A stretch of DNA of 64,000 nucleotides from Apodemus sylvaticus (lineage: Eukaryota > Chordata > Mammalia > Rodentia > Muridae), in the NCBI RefSeq assembly GCF_947179515.1, contig NC_067473.1:73241719-73305718 (forward strand), read 5' to 3'. Both the position numbers and the translations under genes were made by a program. Below the pieces are notes generated by a model. The model was not told the origin of the DNA. It was given only the letters and a program-made list of their open reading frames with translations, and did no database searches. Of the stretch, positions 31,554-43,600 are shown one piece after another. Position 1 is the first letter of the stretch; each line of letters opens with the position of its first letter.

Positions 31554-33890
31554 ATATTCAGAGATATTAAGGAAAAGCGATGGTTACCTACTGTTATCTT
31601 CTTAGTTAAAGGTGACATTCTGGTTGTGTAGCTATCTTCTATTGGGTTTCTTGAAAGATTACCTTATTGATTCTTCTACAGTGTGGTTTGCTGCCTTGTG
31701 TTGATATTTTTCACCCATTATCCTTTGAAAAGCTGGATTTGTAGAAAGATGCTGTGTAAATTTGCTTTTGTCATGGAATGTCTAGTTTTCTCTGTCTATG
31801 GTAATTGAAAGTTTTGCTGGGTATAGTAATCTGGGCTGACATTTATGCTCTCTTAGGGTCTGTATGAGATCTGCACAGGCTCTTCTGGCTTTCATAGTCT
31901 CTGGTGAGAAGTCTGGTGTAATTCTGATAGGTCTGCCTTTATATGTTATTTGATCTTTTTCTCTCACTGCTTTTAATATTCTTTCTTTGTTTAGTGCATT
32001 TGGTGTTTAGATTATTATTTGACGGGAGGAATTTCTGCTCTGGTCCAATCTGTTTGGAGTACTGTAGGCTTCTTGTATGTTCATGGCCATCTCTTTCTTT
32101 AGGCTAGGGAAGTTTTCTTCTATAATTTTGTTGAAGACCTTTACTGGGCCTTTAAGATGTAAATCCTCGCTTTCTTCTATACCTATAATCCTTAGGTTTG
32201 GTCTTCTCATTGTGTCCTGGATTTCCTGGATGTTTTGTGTTACAAGCTTTTTGCATTTTGCATTTTCTTTGACTGTTGAGTCAATGTTTTCTATGGAATC
32301 TTCAGCATCTGAAATTCTTCTATCTCTTGTGTTCTGTTGTTGATGCTTGCTTCTATGACTCCTGAATTCTTTCCAAGGTTTTCTATCTTCAGAGATGTCT
32401 CACTTTGCAATTTCTTTATTGATTCTATCTCCAGTTTTAGATCCTGGATCGTTTTGTTCAGTTCCTTCACTTGTTTGTTTGTTTTTTCCTGAAATTCTTT
32501 AAGGAATTTTTGTGTTTTCTTTTTAAGGGCTTCTACCTGTTGACCCATGTTCTCCTGTGTTTCTTTTAGGGATTTTTGTGATTACACTTAAGGGCTTCTG
32601 CATGTTGACCCTTGTTCTCCCATAATTCCCTATGGGTTTTTTGTATTGCCTCTTTAAGGGCTTCTACCTGTTGACCCATGTTCTCCCATATTTAAGAGCT
32701 TTTTGTGTTTCCTCTTTAAGGGCTTCTACCTTTTGATCCATATTCTCTTTTACTTCTTTAAGTGATTTTTGTGCTTCTACCTGTTGAGCCATGTTCTCCT
32801 GTATTTCTTTATGGAAGTTATTTATGTCCTTCTTGAAGTCCTCCATCAGCAATATGAGATGTGATTTTAAATCTAGCTCTTGCTTTTCTAATGTGATGGA
32901 GTATGCAGGAGTTTCTGTTGTGGGAGAACTGGGTTCTGATGGTGCCATGTTGCCTTGGTTTCTATTGACAATGATCTTTGCATTTGCCTTTGGCCATCTT
33001 GTTATCTTCAGTGTTAGCTGGTCTTGCTGTCTCTATATTCTCTCTTCTGCAGGCCTGTGTTTCTGTACTCCTGGGATGCCCTTTCTCTCCAATGCCCTGC
33101 AAACAGCTGTTCTCCAGGAAGTATCAGGTGATGGGGTCTCTCCTGGGGCAAACTTGGCAAGGGTTGTATGCCCTGCAGGCTGCTATTTCTCAAATGTTCT
33201 GCTGCTGCCAGATTTCAAATGCTCTGCTGATGCTGGTTCTCAAATGCACCACCTCTACCAGTTTGAATGCTCTACTGGTGTCAGTTCTCGAATGACCTGT
33301 TCCTGCCAGTTCTCAAATGCCCTGCTCCTGCCCATTCTCTGGAGAGTATCAGGAAGTAGGCTCCTCCCCATGTCAGATGTGGCACAGGTCTACCACAGTG
33401 GCAGCAGAGGAGGGAGGGGTAGAAAGGAAGGAAGGAAGGGGAGTGGTGATCTAGAGGTTGCTGGGTAGTGAGCGGCTCTGGGCCCCTAAGGGTATGGGAT
33501 GATTCTTACTGAATAACCTGCTCCTGCCAGTTCTCAAGAGAGTATCAGGAAGTGGGATCTTCACCATGTCAGATGTGGCACAGGTCTACCACATCTGACG
33601 GAACGGGGCAGTGGCAGCAGAGGAGTGTTGGTAGGGTTCTTGTGCTTGCCTTTCGCTATCTGGTTATCTCTGGTGCTAGTTGGTATTGTTGTCTCTGGCT
33701 GGAGTTTGTTCCTCCTGTGGGCCTGTAAGCCTGTGACCTTACTCCTCTGAGCTCAGAAGTGAAAGCACTACTGAGAGATCATTCTCTCCTGGCAGGCTAT
33801 GCACAGAAGGCTGTGGAGTTTCCTAGCACCCTGGTGCAAATGGCAGTGGGAAGACTTCGGTCCCAGTTGCTCCACTGGTCTTATGCTTGA
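31554..33890 (-). mobile_element. L1 5' half, minus strand (start of ORF2, ORF1, monomeric 5' UTR)
   Basis: A second LINE-1 with its 5' end on the right. In its own direction: 5' UTR with at least two partial monomers (GTCAGATGTGGCACAGGTCT at 33379 and again at about 33567), ORF1 (32948 down to about 31730) and only the very start of ORF2, lost at the junction with the plus-strand L1. The 5' UTR monomers differ from those at 29.0-29.4 kb, so the two elements are of different subfamilies or ages. Confidence 0.88.
31730..32948 (-). pseudogene. L1 ORF1 with expanded coiled-coil repeats
   Basis: Starts at 32948 with MAPSEPSSPTTETPAY and runs through the coiled coil, which holds about five tandem units of about 62-68 bp (near 32526, 32589, 32657, 32719 and 32771, each with a CTTCTACCTGTTGACCCAT-like word on the plus strand). 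The RNA-binding part (LRIIGIEESEDL, 32007-32210) and the C-terminal domain (31782-31967) are separated by frame changes. Repeat number in this region is known to vary among mouse L1 ORF1s. Confidence 0.87.
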
Positions 33891-33899
33891 TTTTTTTTA

Positions 33900-34070
33900 A
33901 AAAAAAATTAATTAATTCTTTGAGAATTTGATACAATATGTTCTGGTTATATTTACCCCACACTCCTACCCCTAACTCCTTCAAGATCTACCCTCACTCC
34001 CTGTCCCCCCAGATTCGTGACCTATTTTTAAAAACAAAAGGTAAAGAAACAAACAAATTGGCCCTGATTG
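33900..34070 (-). mobile_element. Old L1 3'-UTR-like fragment
   Basis: The sequence TTTGAGAATTTGATACAAT followed by a C-rich ACTCCTACCCC segment has the look of older rodent L1 (Lx) 3' ends in reverse. It abuts the T8A8 stretch at the 5' limit of the minus-strand L1. Short and diverged. Confidence 0.45.
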
Positions 34071-34449
34071 GAGCTGTCTATACCCTGCTGCATTGAGGTC
34101 TTCCATGGGACAATCGTGAACTTACCAGGAGCCGCACCATCACTTAAAGGAAACTGACTTCCTCAGCAGAAACCACCGAACTTCTCTGCCCAAGGGTAGT
34201 GATTAGGGCACACGAGCCCCTCCACCATCGCTGCTGGAGTGCTGGCAGTCTTCATCTTGTACATGTCCGTCACAGGTGACCAAGGCTCTCTGGGTTCCTG
34301 AGTCTGCTCATGTGCAGAAGCTGCCGCTCCATCTGCTCCTCTCTGACCTCTGCCTCTTACAGTTTGTCTGCCTCCACTTTCATGGTGGTCCCTGATCTTG
34401 GGTGAGTGAGGTGATGCAGATGACTCACTCCACAGACATTTATTCTCTG

Positions 34450-34452
<3 letters not shown>
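34071..34452. other. No gene recognised
   Basis: No coding or repeat signal identified. Confidence 0.4.

Positions 34453-34533
<81 letters not shown>
34453..34533. repeat. Microsatellite (TC)n followed by (AC)n
   Basis: About 48 bp of TC dinucleotides passes directly into about 32 bp of AC dinucleotides, similar in design to the tract at 5936-6041 on the other strand. Confidence 0.95.
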
Positions 34534-34534
<1 letters not shown>

Positions 34535-35390
34535 GCTGATTCTCTATTAGCCACTCTCTGGTCTGAGAGCTGCACTGACCTATGAGTTTAAAGGTACAAA
34601 GTTGAGAGAGTTTGATACTCCGTCTACTTCACATCACAGTGGTCGGTTCATACCTGGTGCCTTTCAGCTCCCCAACCATAAGCTCATGGCCAGATTTACA
34701 GTACTTGTTTTTAGATTATTAATTTTCACTGGTAGTAACATGTAACAAAATTCATACACATGAATATCCTGATTTTATGGAAAACAATATGGAAGCTCTT
34801 CGTGAAACAAAGACATAGCTTCAATGAGATCCAGCAATCACTCTCCTGAATTCAGATCCAAAGGGCACAGCGTGTCGGGGGTTGGCTCACATGCTCGCAG
34901 CAGTGCCATTCCCAATAGCCAAGACATGGGAACCACCACGTGCCTGTGTGCTGGTGAATAGGCAGGACATGGAGCAGCCACAGTGGAAACTCCTCAGCCC
35001 TTCAACCTCCAGTTACAAATCTAGATGCAGTGCTTGCTCTCAGCAACTTGTGTACCTGCTCTATCCAGGAATAGCAGCAACCTGTGCTTCTGTTGGGTTT
35101 CCTAGTGAGATTCCTGCTCACCATTCTGATGACCACGCTGCTTCATGTGTCAGGTTTAATGCAAATGTGCAGGGCACCAAGGCCTCTTCCAGAAAATGAA
35201 CATTCTAAAGCAGTATTTGCATTCTATGAGATTGGGAAGTGCAGAGGATGATCTGAATACCACCAAGAACCCACCGTCAGCAAGACTCACTGTTGTAGTC
35301 CCTGAACGGGTGCTCCACAGAAGCTGCTGCACCATAAAACCCGCCAAAGCAGCAGCAGGCCCCTCCTACCTATGGCTCACCTCAGTGAAA
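34534..35390. other. No gene recognised
   Basis: Plain sequence; short open frames on both strands without domains. Confidence 0.45.
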
Positions 35391-35394
35391 TGGC

Positions 35395-35930
35395 CCACAG
35401 GAGCCATCCAAAATGGCTGCTTCTGTCAAAAATGGCAGCATCACAACATCTCAGCATGCAGCCTGCACAGGAGCTGTCCCATATGAGCTATCTACAGTGT
35501 CAGCACCTCCTCTCCAGCCTCCCCAACTCCCCAGCAGCCCTACAAAGATGGCGCCTCAGCAGAAGCTGGCTGCAGCCTGGAAGGACTTCCTACCCTAACC
35601 CATAGGCCTGATGCAGGGAAAAGGGGGTAAAAAAAACCCCACCAATCTCTGAGCTTCCCTCAAAAACCCACCAATCCCTGAAAAGGAAAAACCAATCCCT
35701 GAGCCCCCACCCCACTCTCCAAAGCTCAGGTCTTAAAATCCCACCAATCTTTACTCTAGAAGTCTCTGCCTGAAGAAGCTCTGCTCCCTCAGAAATCCAG
35801 TATAAGCACTGCCCCTTTGTCCAACTCCCACGGACTGCTCCGCAGCAGTCTTGGATTTATCCCTGCACACCCTGCGGACGCTCCAATAATCTCTTTCCTG
35901 TAATTCACTGCCTAGTGGGACTCACTTGTC
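35395..35930 (+). mobile_element. Probable class I ERV LTR
   Basis: LTR-like organisation: repeated CCAATCCCTGA/CCAATCTCTGA words (35640-35700), a TATAAGCAC box near 35801, a CTCCCACGGACTGCTC stretch, then CCAATAATCTC (variant polyadenylation signal) near 35883 and a U5-like end at about 35930. The 5' part carries several AAATGGC-type YY1-like motifs (35410-35437, 35544-35555). Family name not assigned; limits approximate. Confidence 0.45.
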
Positions 35931-37490
35931 AGAAGAAGCCAAGAAGAAAAGAAGCAACAAAGAGGACAGAAGAAGTGAAGAGAAGGAGCAGGGCTAAAGG
36001 ATGCCCTTCCACTGGGACGCTGTCTCACCTCACAGCTGGGTGATTCCTGGGCTCCAATGTTACAGGATGCCCTTCCATTTGAGCAGAAACACACATGTGA
36101 GGTGAATTCATGGGTGTCACTTAACCCAGACCACATTAAGTGTGAGTTTCACTGTAGAATTAACACATTGTTGTAACCTTTGATGCTAGTCCATATGAGT
36201 TTAGAATTAACTCCATTTTAAGCTCTAATTCTAGGGTTTTAATCAAGTTTGACCGTAATTTGTTCTTGAACCTTCAAGAAATGGAGATGTTTTGGGCAGA
36301 GAGGACAATTTCACTGTAATGAATATTTGAGTACTATGTGTGCCAAACTATGGCCACATACAAGCTTCCTTCCACAGTAGACAGCCAGCTGCAATCACTG
36401 TGAGCCTGGGTGGAAGAGAAGCACATGGTCAGACTCAGGACAGGACACTGGGCTGCCCCAGCTCCTGCTGTGAACTTGTTCCTCCATCAGACATTTGACT
36501 GGCCAAATGACACCCACGGGGTCCTCATACTCATGAGTCATGCTACACAGGAGGCTATCTGAACGCAAACACATACACTGCAAACACACACGCCACTCCC
36601 AGAGAGCAGCCTCATGCCAGGAGCTGACCTTCTGTCTCCAATGACAAAGCCAGGTTAATATCTGCCATCTCTTCATAAGGAATGGTAGAAGCCTATGGTT
36701 GAGAGCACACCCTGTAGCACAGGGACAGCATGGACTTGAGAGAGTCCCAGGTCACAGCAGGGCTAACAAAACCAGCCACCACAGCATAACCTGCAAGCAC
36801 ATGGGCACAGAAGGGGTTGAACATATCCAGACAACGTGGTCATTCACTCACCCAGTGCCTCAGGTGAAAGGGTCATGGAGGAAGGGACAGGTAAAAGCAG
36901 GTGCTCTGGGAGTCTCTGCAGCTCAGGAGCTGGGTTCTGCCTGCAGCTCCGTCTACTGAGAGTCTTCCACAGTCTATTTATTCACTATTCATCTATGCAT
37001 TTGTGTACTGTTTCCTCTAAAACCCAGGGCCATGTTTGGGCATGCCAGGCAAGTACTCGCTGCTAACCCACAACCCAGTCAACATAAGCGATTAATGGTG
37101 CACAGAGGTGAGGTAGGAAAGATGGTGTGGTTTTTGTTGGAGCCAGAGACAAGAGGCAGACGATGGCACCCTTTGGGCCGAGGGGCAGCAATAAACCACG
37201 GTGGCCATAGAGGATCTGAGATGATGAGGCCGAGCGTGAGGTCAGACATTTGAGCAGAGGAAGCAGTGCTGTCCACTGTGTTCTTCCTCTCAAGGGTGAA
37301 GGTAATGTGGGAAGATGGAGGGCTGACAGGAGATGCTTATGGGTGATTCCCAGGGAGGTGTCTCTGAGAAACACTTCCAGATACTGCCCCGAAGCTAAGT
37401 GTTTCCAAGGATGCTTGAACAGTTTGTAGAGAGCAGGATGGGCCAAGCTGGGAGATGACTGAGGCCTGGATTCCCTTTGTGATTCTCAGA
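35931..37490. other. No gene recognised
   Basis: Includes two direct copies of AGGATGCCCTTCCA about 65 bp apart (35998 and 36063), possibly continuing the LTR-associated sequence. Otherwise unremarkable. Confidence 0.45.
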
Positions 37491-38701
37491 GTGCAGTGAG
37501 GTGAGGCCTCTGTGACCTCACCTAGTAACAGCAGAGTTCTTAGCCAGAGGACAACTCAGAGTCTAGCAAAGAGGGCTGGACTTCACACTGAGCACCTGTG
37601 TGCCCAGGTTTGGACTGTTTCCTGCGATGGATTACCTAAAATTCACCATGTGAGTAACTCACTTGGTGGGAGGCACTTCTTCATTGGGGTCTTAAATGGG
37701 GGAGACTTAAACAAGGAGTGGGACTTGAAGTGTTTCTTACTGAAGACAGCACATCCTAAGAGAGCTAAAAAGAGGTCAGAGATTTCACAGTAGTGGGACT
37801 GGCCACTCGAGACTGCAGGGAGAAGAACCCCTCACTCACCAGGGATAGAGGCCTTGGAAAGAAGCCACAAACAGGTGTCTGGACCTGGACTTGAGCTCCC
37901 AGCCTAGGACAGGAAGGAGAAGCAGTGCTGTTGCCACGCCCACATTTGACTATTACCCATATCTCGTCCAGAGAAGGAGGCAAAGCATCCCTGGCACTGG
38001 TGTCTGATCTTCCCTGAGGACTTTTAGTCCCTGGCAGTAGCAATCTTTTCATTTGTACTCAGAGAGCTGCCTCACTATGAGACAAACATCAATGTCAGTA
38101 TCAGGGGAAACACCATGGCAGCACCTTCCCCTCTCATTCTGTACTTAGACACATGGTTTTACTTTGTATGTGTGTTGTATGTGTGCTTATGTGTGTGTTC
38201 ATGTCTGCAGGTCTATATTCATATATGTGAAAGTACATGAGGAGGACATGGAATGATGCCACATAGTTTGCTCTACAAATATACACAGTTCCATGAGACA
38301 GGGTAATTATGGTCTGGTTTTGAGAGGGAAAGCACAGTTGTTCCTCATGTTACATCTAGACCCATAGGAAGAGGCTGGAGAGAGGTGTGGTCAGGCCTCT
38401 GTTACCTCATATAATAGCCCATTGCCATGGTTAAAGGCTGTGGTGTTGGTGTGAGGGAACTCAGTGATGGTCTGGGACTTGGAAGGAATTGCAGGTGTGT
38501 TGGGCTGTATGTTGGGAGAAATATATACAGATCCCTGTGATGAAGTCCTGACTTAACCTCAGTGTGCTGCTATACTGGCAGAGAGGAGAGGAAGTGTATG
38601 AAGCACATTCAAGGAATGTGATCCTTGAAGTGACCTTTAACAGGACCTGGGCTAAAGCAGTAGAAATAGTTGCAGTAAGTATCAGCAAGGTGTATGTGTG
38701 T

Positions 38702-38744
<43 letters not shown>

Positions 38745-40330
38745 TGCGCGCGCACGCAAACACATACACGTGAGCACATCAGGGAGATGACACAACTTAC
38801 TAGAGAATAAGCCCAGGGAATGACCACACCCAGCTTGTACCACATGAAAAGACTCCAGGCTCCAGGCTGGTGCAAGATGAAGCTCTGTGGTTGTGCCCTA
38901 AGCCAGGGACAACTATCAGCTATGGCAGCCCATAGTGTCCAGGGCAGGTAGGAGATGCTCCAGAGTCCTACTCTCTGGGGTTCTGAAGGGACTTTGCTTC
39001 CTCACAGTAATAATCTTGTCTTTTATGTCCAGGGGTTGTCTCCAGCATGACTGAAAGCAGGGACTATCATTCCAGCACTTTGCCTAACCCTGCACACTAT
39101 ACATAATTATATTTACATTGTGTGTTAGTGTGCATCATCTGGGAGTGTGTATATGGGAGCACATGTGCCTTCAGGTATATAGACATGCAGGAAAGAGCAG
39201 GAGCAAGGACCTGGATGGCAGAGAGGGGCTCAGTGAGGTTCTTGAGGTGTTCCTTATCTAACACAACAGGAGTTCTGTTAAGCCAAAAGAGCAGTAAATA
39301 CAAGGTGCCTGCCGAGTGGTGCACTATGTATAGACTCAGGGAGAAGACACTACACACATGGCAGGAAGAGACACCTCTGGAGGAAACTGTCAAGTCAGTA
39401 CCTGCTCTTCAGGTTCAAAGCACAAGCCTGTAAATGGTCAACTACATTTATGTAGTTACATCGCCCCTGTGTCATCCTTTCAGGGAATATGCTACACAGG
39501 TACACAAGGAAGTGCTTTACCGGGACCTTCTCTGTGGCTTCTCTAGACACAAGCCTTCCTAGAAATCATCTTTATTTTCAACCCATGGGCCCTTCCCTGC
39601 ATGGCTACAGACACCGACATCACAGCCTCTCTTCATCTACTTTTCATATTTATATTTATGGGTGTTAATGTATTTGTGAATGAATCTGTGCACATGTGTG
39701 TGTATAGAGGATCATGTCAGTTGTTTTCATGATATTCTCAGATGTCATTGACTACCATGATGAGGTCAGGAAGGGAAACTTCCTGAAATGCTGCTTTCCC
39801 AGAAATCCTACTACAAGCTGTGTTTAACGGTGGTGAAGAGACAGGTTGGAGGCCAAAATTTCATTCAATTTGATATCAGTCCAAAAGACACCTGTGTGCC
39901 TGGACATCCTTTGAGCTTTCCTAAACAGTGAGGCTTGGCCTCTGTGACCTCACATAAGGGCTCACTGTCATGGTTATGGGTGTTCCCTAGTCCTGAGGGC
40001 AGCAGAATTATCGGGGAAGGTGGCAGGGATCATTTTTAGGTAAGTCAGTAGGTAAAGACCTGATCTCACCATTAGTACATGTAATTGACAGAGGGCTTTT
40101 TGTAAAAGGGGTGACTAAGGCACAGTTCAGTGTCTGAGGGATTTTGATGGACAGGACAGATGGACCTTGAGAAGAGTGGTAATAGTAAGGACTAGAGGGA
40201 TATCCTCACAGAGCATGGCCATGTATGACACAGAAAGAAGACCCATCCCATATAGGAAAAAGAGGCCTTGTAAAGATCTGCACAGCCTCCAATGCCTTAG
40301 CAAGACATTTGGAGAACTAACCTCTATTGT
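37491..40330. repeat. Diverged, possibly duplicated unique DNA
   Basis: The motif GGCCTCTGTGACCTCA recurs near 37505, 38397 (with GTTACC) and 39938; the last two continue into similar text (CCATGGTTA, GTGTT). This suggests old tandem duplications of roughly 0.8-1.5 kb. No gene recognised. Confidence 0.4.
38691..38757. repeat. (TG)n microsatellite ending in CGCGCG
   Basis: TG dinucleotides with two TATG interruptions, ending GTGCGCGCGCACGC, a short self-complementary CpG-rich end. Confidence 0.94.
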
Positions 40331-40679
40331 TTCTCCTAATTTCCTGTGATATTCCATCATGGAATCTCACTCCAAAAGGAAGGAAATGTATCATGGGTCC
40401 TTGGTGAAACTCTCTAGTGGCTCTCATAACTTAGAAGTAACAACCTTTCCATGAGTTCATGGGTCCTGTCTACCACAGAAAGCTATGCATCAGGAAGGGC
40501 TTTCCAGACAGCTTTTTTAATCTTTCTATAACACATAATTTGTTTCATCTGGACTGTGAGCTCTATGTGTCAATGTCTGAGCATGATTCCTAGAGGATAG
40601 GCCAATGATGATCTCAGTACATTAGAGATGCCAGAGCAGGATATTAAATGTCTCTTTTTTCCCCCAGGAATATTGACTA

Positions 40680-43600
40680 TAGATCAAGGCTAACAACAAA
40701 GTAGCTCTGGACAATTATGGGCTCAAAAGTATCCTCTAATTCAACCTTAAAAAGAATCAAATACTCTGACCCTGAGGATTTCTGGACATATATAATTGGG
40801 CCTGAAATAAAAGAGGCCCAGCCAAAAAAAAGTGTGTGCCCAGCCCAAATTCTGACATTCAAGGAGGTCATGACCAAAAAAAGTAGAGAAATAGGAGTGG
40901 GCCAGTCCCCGACCCTGAGGATTCTTGGACCTAAAAAAGGTAGAGATATGGGACTTTGGGCCTAAAGGTGCCAAACAAAGCCCAAGTAAAAATGTGGGCT
41001 TGGGCCTATCCCTGACACAGAGCAGGCCCGGGCCGCTACAAGGAATACAGGCCTGGGCCTATCCCTGACCTGAAGAGGCCCAGGCCCAAAGAAGAAGGAA
41101 TACGGGCCTGGGCCTGTCCCTGACCCCGAAGAGGCCCAGACCCCAAGAAGAAGGAATACGGTCCTGGGCCTATCCCTGACCCCGAAGAGGCCCGGGTCCA
41201 AAGAAGAAGGAATACGGGCCTGGGCCTATCCCTGACAAACACGAGGCCCAGGCCCAAAGAAGAAGGAATATGGGCCTGGGCCTATCCCTTATCCCGAAGA
41301 GGCCCGGGCCCAAAGAAGAAGAAATACGGGCCTGGGCCTATCCCTGACCCCGAAGAGGCCCAGGCCCAAATACGAAGGAATACGGGCCTGGGCCTATCCC
41401 TGACCCCGAAGAGGCCCAGACCCCAAGAAGAAGGAATACGGGCCTGGGCCTATCCCTGACCCCGAAGAGGCCCGGGTCCAAAGAAGAAGGAATACGGGCC
41501 TGGGCCTATCCCTGACAAACATGAGGCCCAGGCCCAAAGAAGAAGGAATACGGGCCTGGGCCTATCCCTGACCCCGAAGAGGCCCAGGCCCAGAGAAGAA
41601 GGAATACGGGCCTGGGCCTATCCCTGACCCCGAAGAGGCCCAGACCCCAAGAAGAAGGAATACGGGCCTGGGCCTATCCCTGACCCCGAAGAGGCCCGGG
41701 TCCAAAGAATAAGGAATACGGGCCTGGGCCTATCCCTGACAAACACGAGGCCCAGGCCCAAAGAAGAAGGAATATGGGCCTGGGCCTATCCCTGACAAAC
41801 ACGAGGCCCAGGCCCAAAGAAGAAGGAATATGGGCCTGGGCCTATCCCTGACCCCGAAGAGGCCCGGGCCCAAAGAAGAAGGAATACGGGCCTGGGCCTA
41901 TCCCTGACCTGAAGAGGCCCAGACCCCAAGAAGAAGAAATACGGGCCTGGGCCTATCCCTGACCCCGAAGAGGCCCAGGCCCAAATACGAAGGAATACGG
42001 GCCTGGGCCTATCCCTGACAAACATGAGGCCCAGTCCCAAAGAAGAAGGAATATGGGCCTGGGCCTATCCCTGACAAACACGAGGCCCAGGCCCAAAGAA
42101 GAAGGAATATGGGCCTGGGCCTATCCCTGACCCCGAAGAGGCCCAGACCCCAAAAAGAAGGAATATGGGCCTGGGCCTATCCCTGACCCCGAAGAGGCCC
42201 GGGTCCAAAGAAGAAGGAATACGGGCCTGGGCCTATCCCTGACAAACACGAGGCCCAGGCCCAAAGAAGAAGGAATATGGGCCTGGGCCTATCCCTAATC
42301 CCGAAGAGGCCCGGGCCCAAAGAAGAAGAAATACGGGCCTGGGCCTATCCCTGACCCCGAAGAGGCCCAGGCCCAAATACGAAGGAATACGGGCCTGGGC
42401 CTATCCCTGACCCCGAAGAGGCCCAGACCCCAAGAAGAAGAAATACGGGCCTGGGTCTATCCCTGACCCCGAAGAGGCCCAGGCCCAAAGAAGAAGGAAT
42501 ACGTGCCTGGGCCTGTCCCTGACCCCGAAGAGGCCCAGACCCCAGGAAGAAGGAATATGGGCCTGGGCCTATCCCTGACCCCGAAGAGGCCCAGGCCCAA
42601 TGAAGGAGGAATACAGGCCTGGGCCTATCCCTGACCCCGAAGAGGCCCGGGCCCAAAGAAGAAGGAATACGTGCCTGGGCCTGTCTCTGACCCCGAAGAG
42701 GCCCAGACCCCAAGAAGAAGAAATACGGGCCTGGGCCTATCCCTGACCCCGAAGAGGCCCAGGCCCAAATACGAAGGAATACAGGCCTGGGCCTGTCCCT
42801 GACCCCGAAGAGGCCCAGATCCAAGAAGAAGAAATACGGGCCTGGGCCTATCCCTGACCTGAAGAGGCCCAGACCCCAAGAAGAGGAAATACGGGCCTGG
42901 GGCTATCCCTGACCCCGAAGAGGCCCTGGCCCAAAGAAGAAGGAACACGGGCCTGGGCCTATCCCTGACCCTGAAGAGGCCCTGGCTCCAAGATGAAGGA
43001 ATACAGGCCTGTGCCTATCCCTTACCACGAATAGGCCCAGACCCCAAGAAGAAGGAATATGGGCCTGGGCCTATCCCTGACCTGAAGAGGCCCAGATCCT
43101 AAGAAGAAGGAATACAGGCCTGGGCCTATCCCTGACCCCGGAGAGGCCCGGGCCCAAAGAAGAAGGAATACGGGCCTGGGCCTATCCCTGACCTGAAGAG
43201 GCCCAGACCCCAAGAAGAGGAAATACGGGCCTGGGGCTATCCCTGACCCCGAAGAGGTCCAGGCCCAAAGTAGAAAGAACACGGGCCGAAGCCTATCCCT
43301 GACCCCTGAGAGGCCCAGACACCAAGAAGGAACACGGGCCTGGGCCTATCCCTGACCCCGACGAGGCCCTGGCCCCAAGAAGAAGGAATACAGGTCCGGG
43401 CCTATTCCTGACCCCCACAAGGCCCAGGCCCAAAGAAGAAGGATTATGGGCTTGGGCCTATCCCTGACTCCAAAGAGGCCCAAAGAAAAATAAATACGGG
43501 TCTGGACCGAACCCTAAGCCTGAAGAGGCCTGAACCAACATAAAAAATATGGCCTGGGACTATCCATAATCTTCAGTATGCCCAGGCCCAAAGTAGAAGA

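Noticed and set aside
32791..33468. 225-codon plus-strand ORF
   Set aside because: Antisense to the minus-strand L1 ORF1 start and its 5' UTR monomers; L1 5' UTRs often have such chance frames.
40962..43282. Minus-strand ORFs of 73-159 codons in the 56-bp array
   Set aside because: They follow the repeat unit, change frame between units and have no independent coding evidence. Stops are rare because of GC-rich composition.
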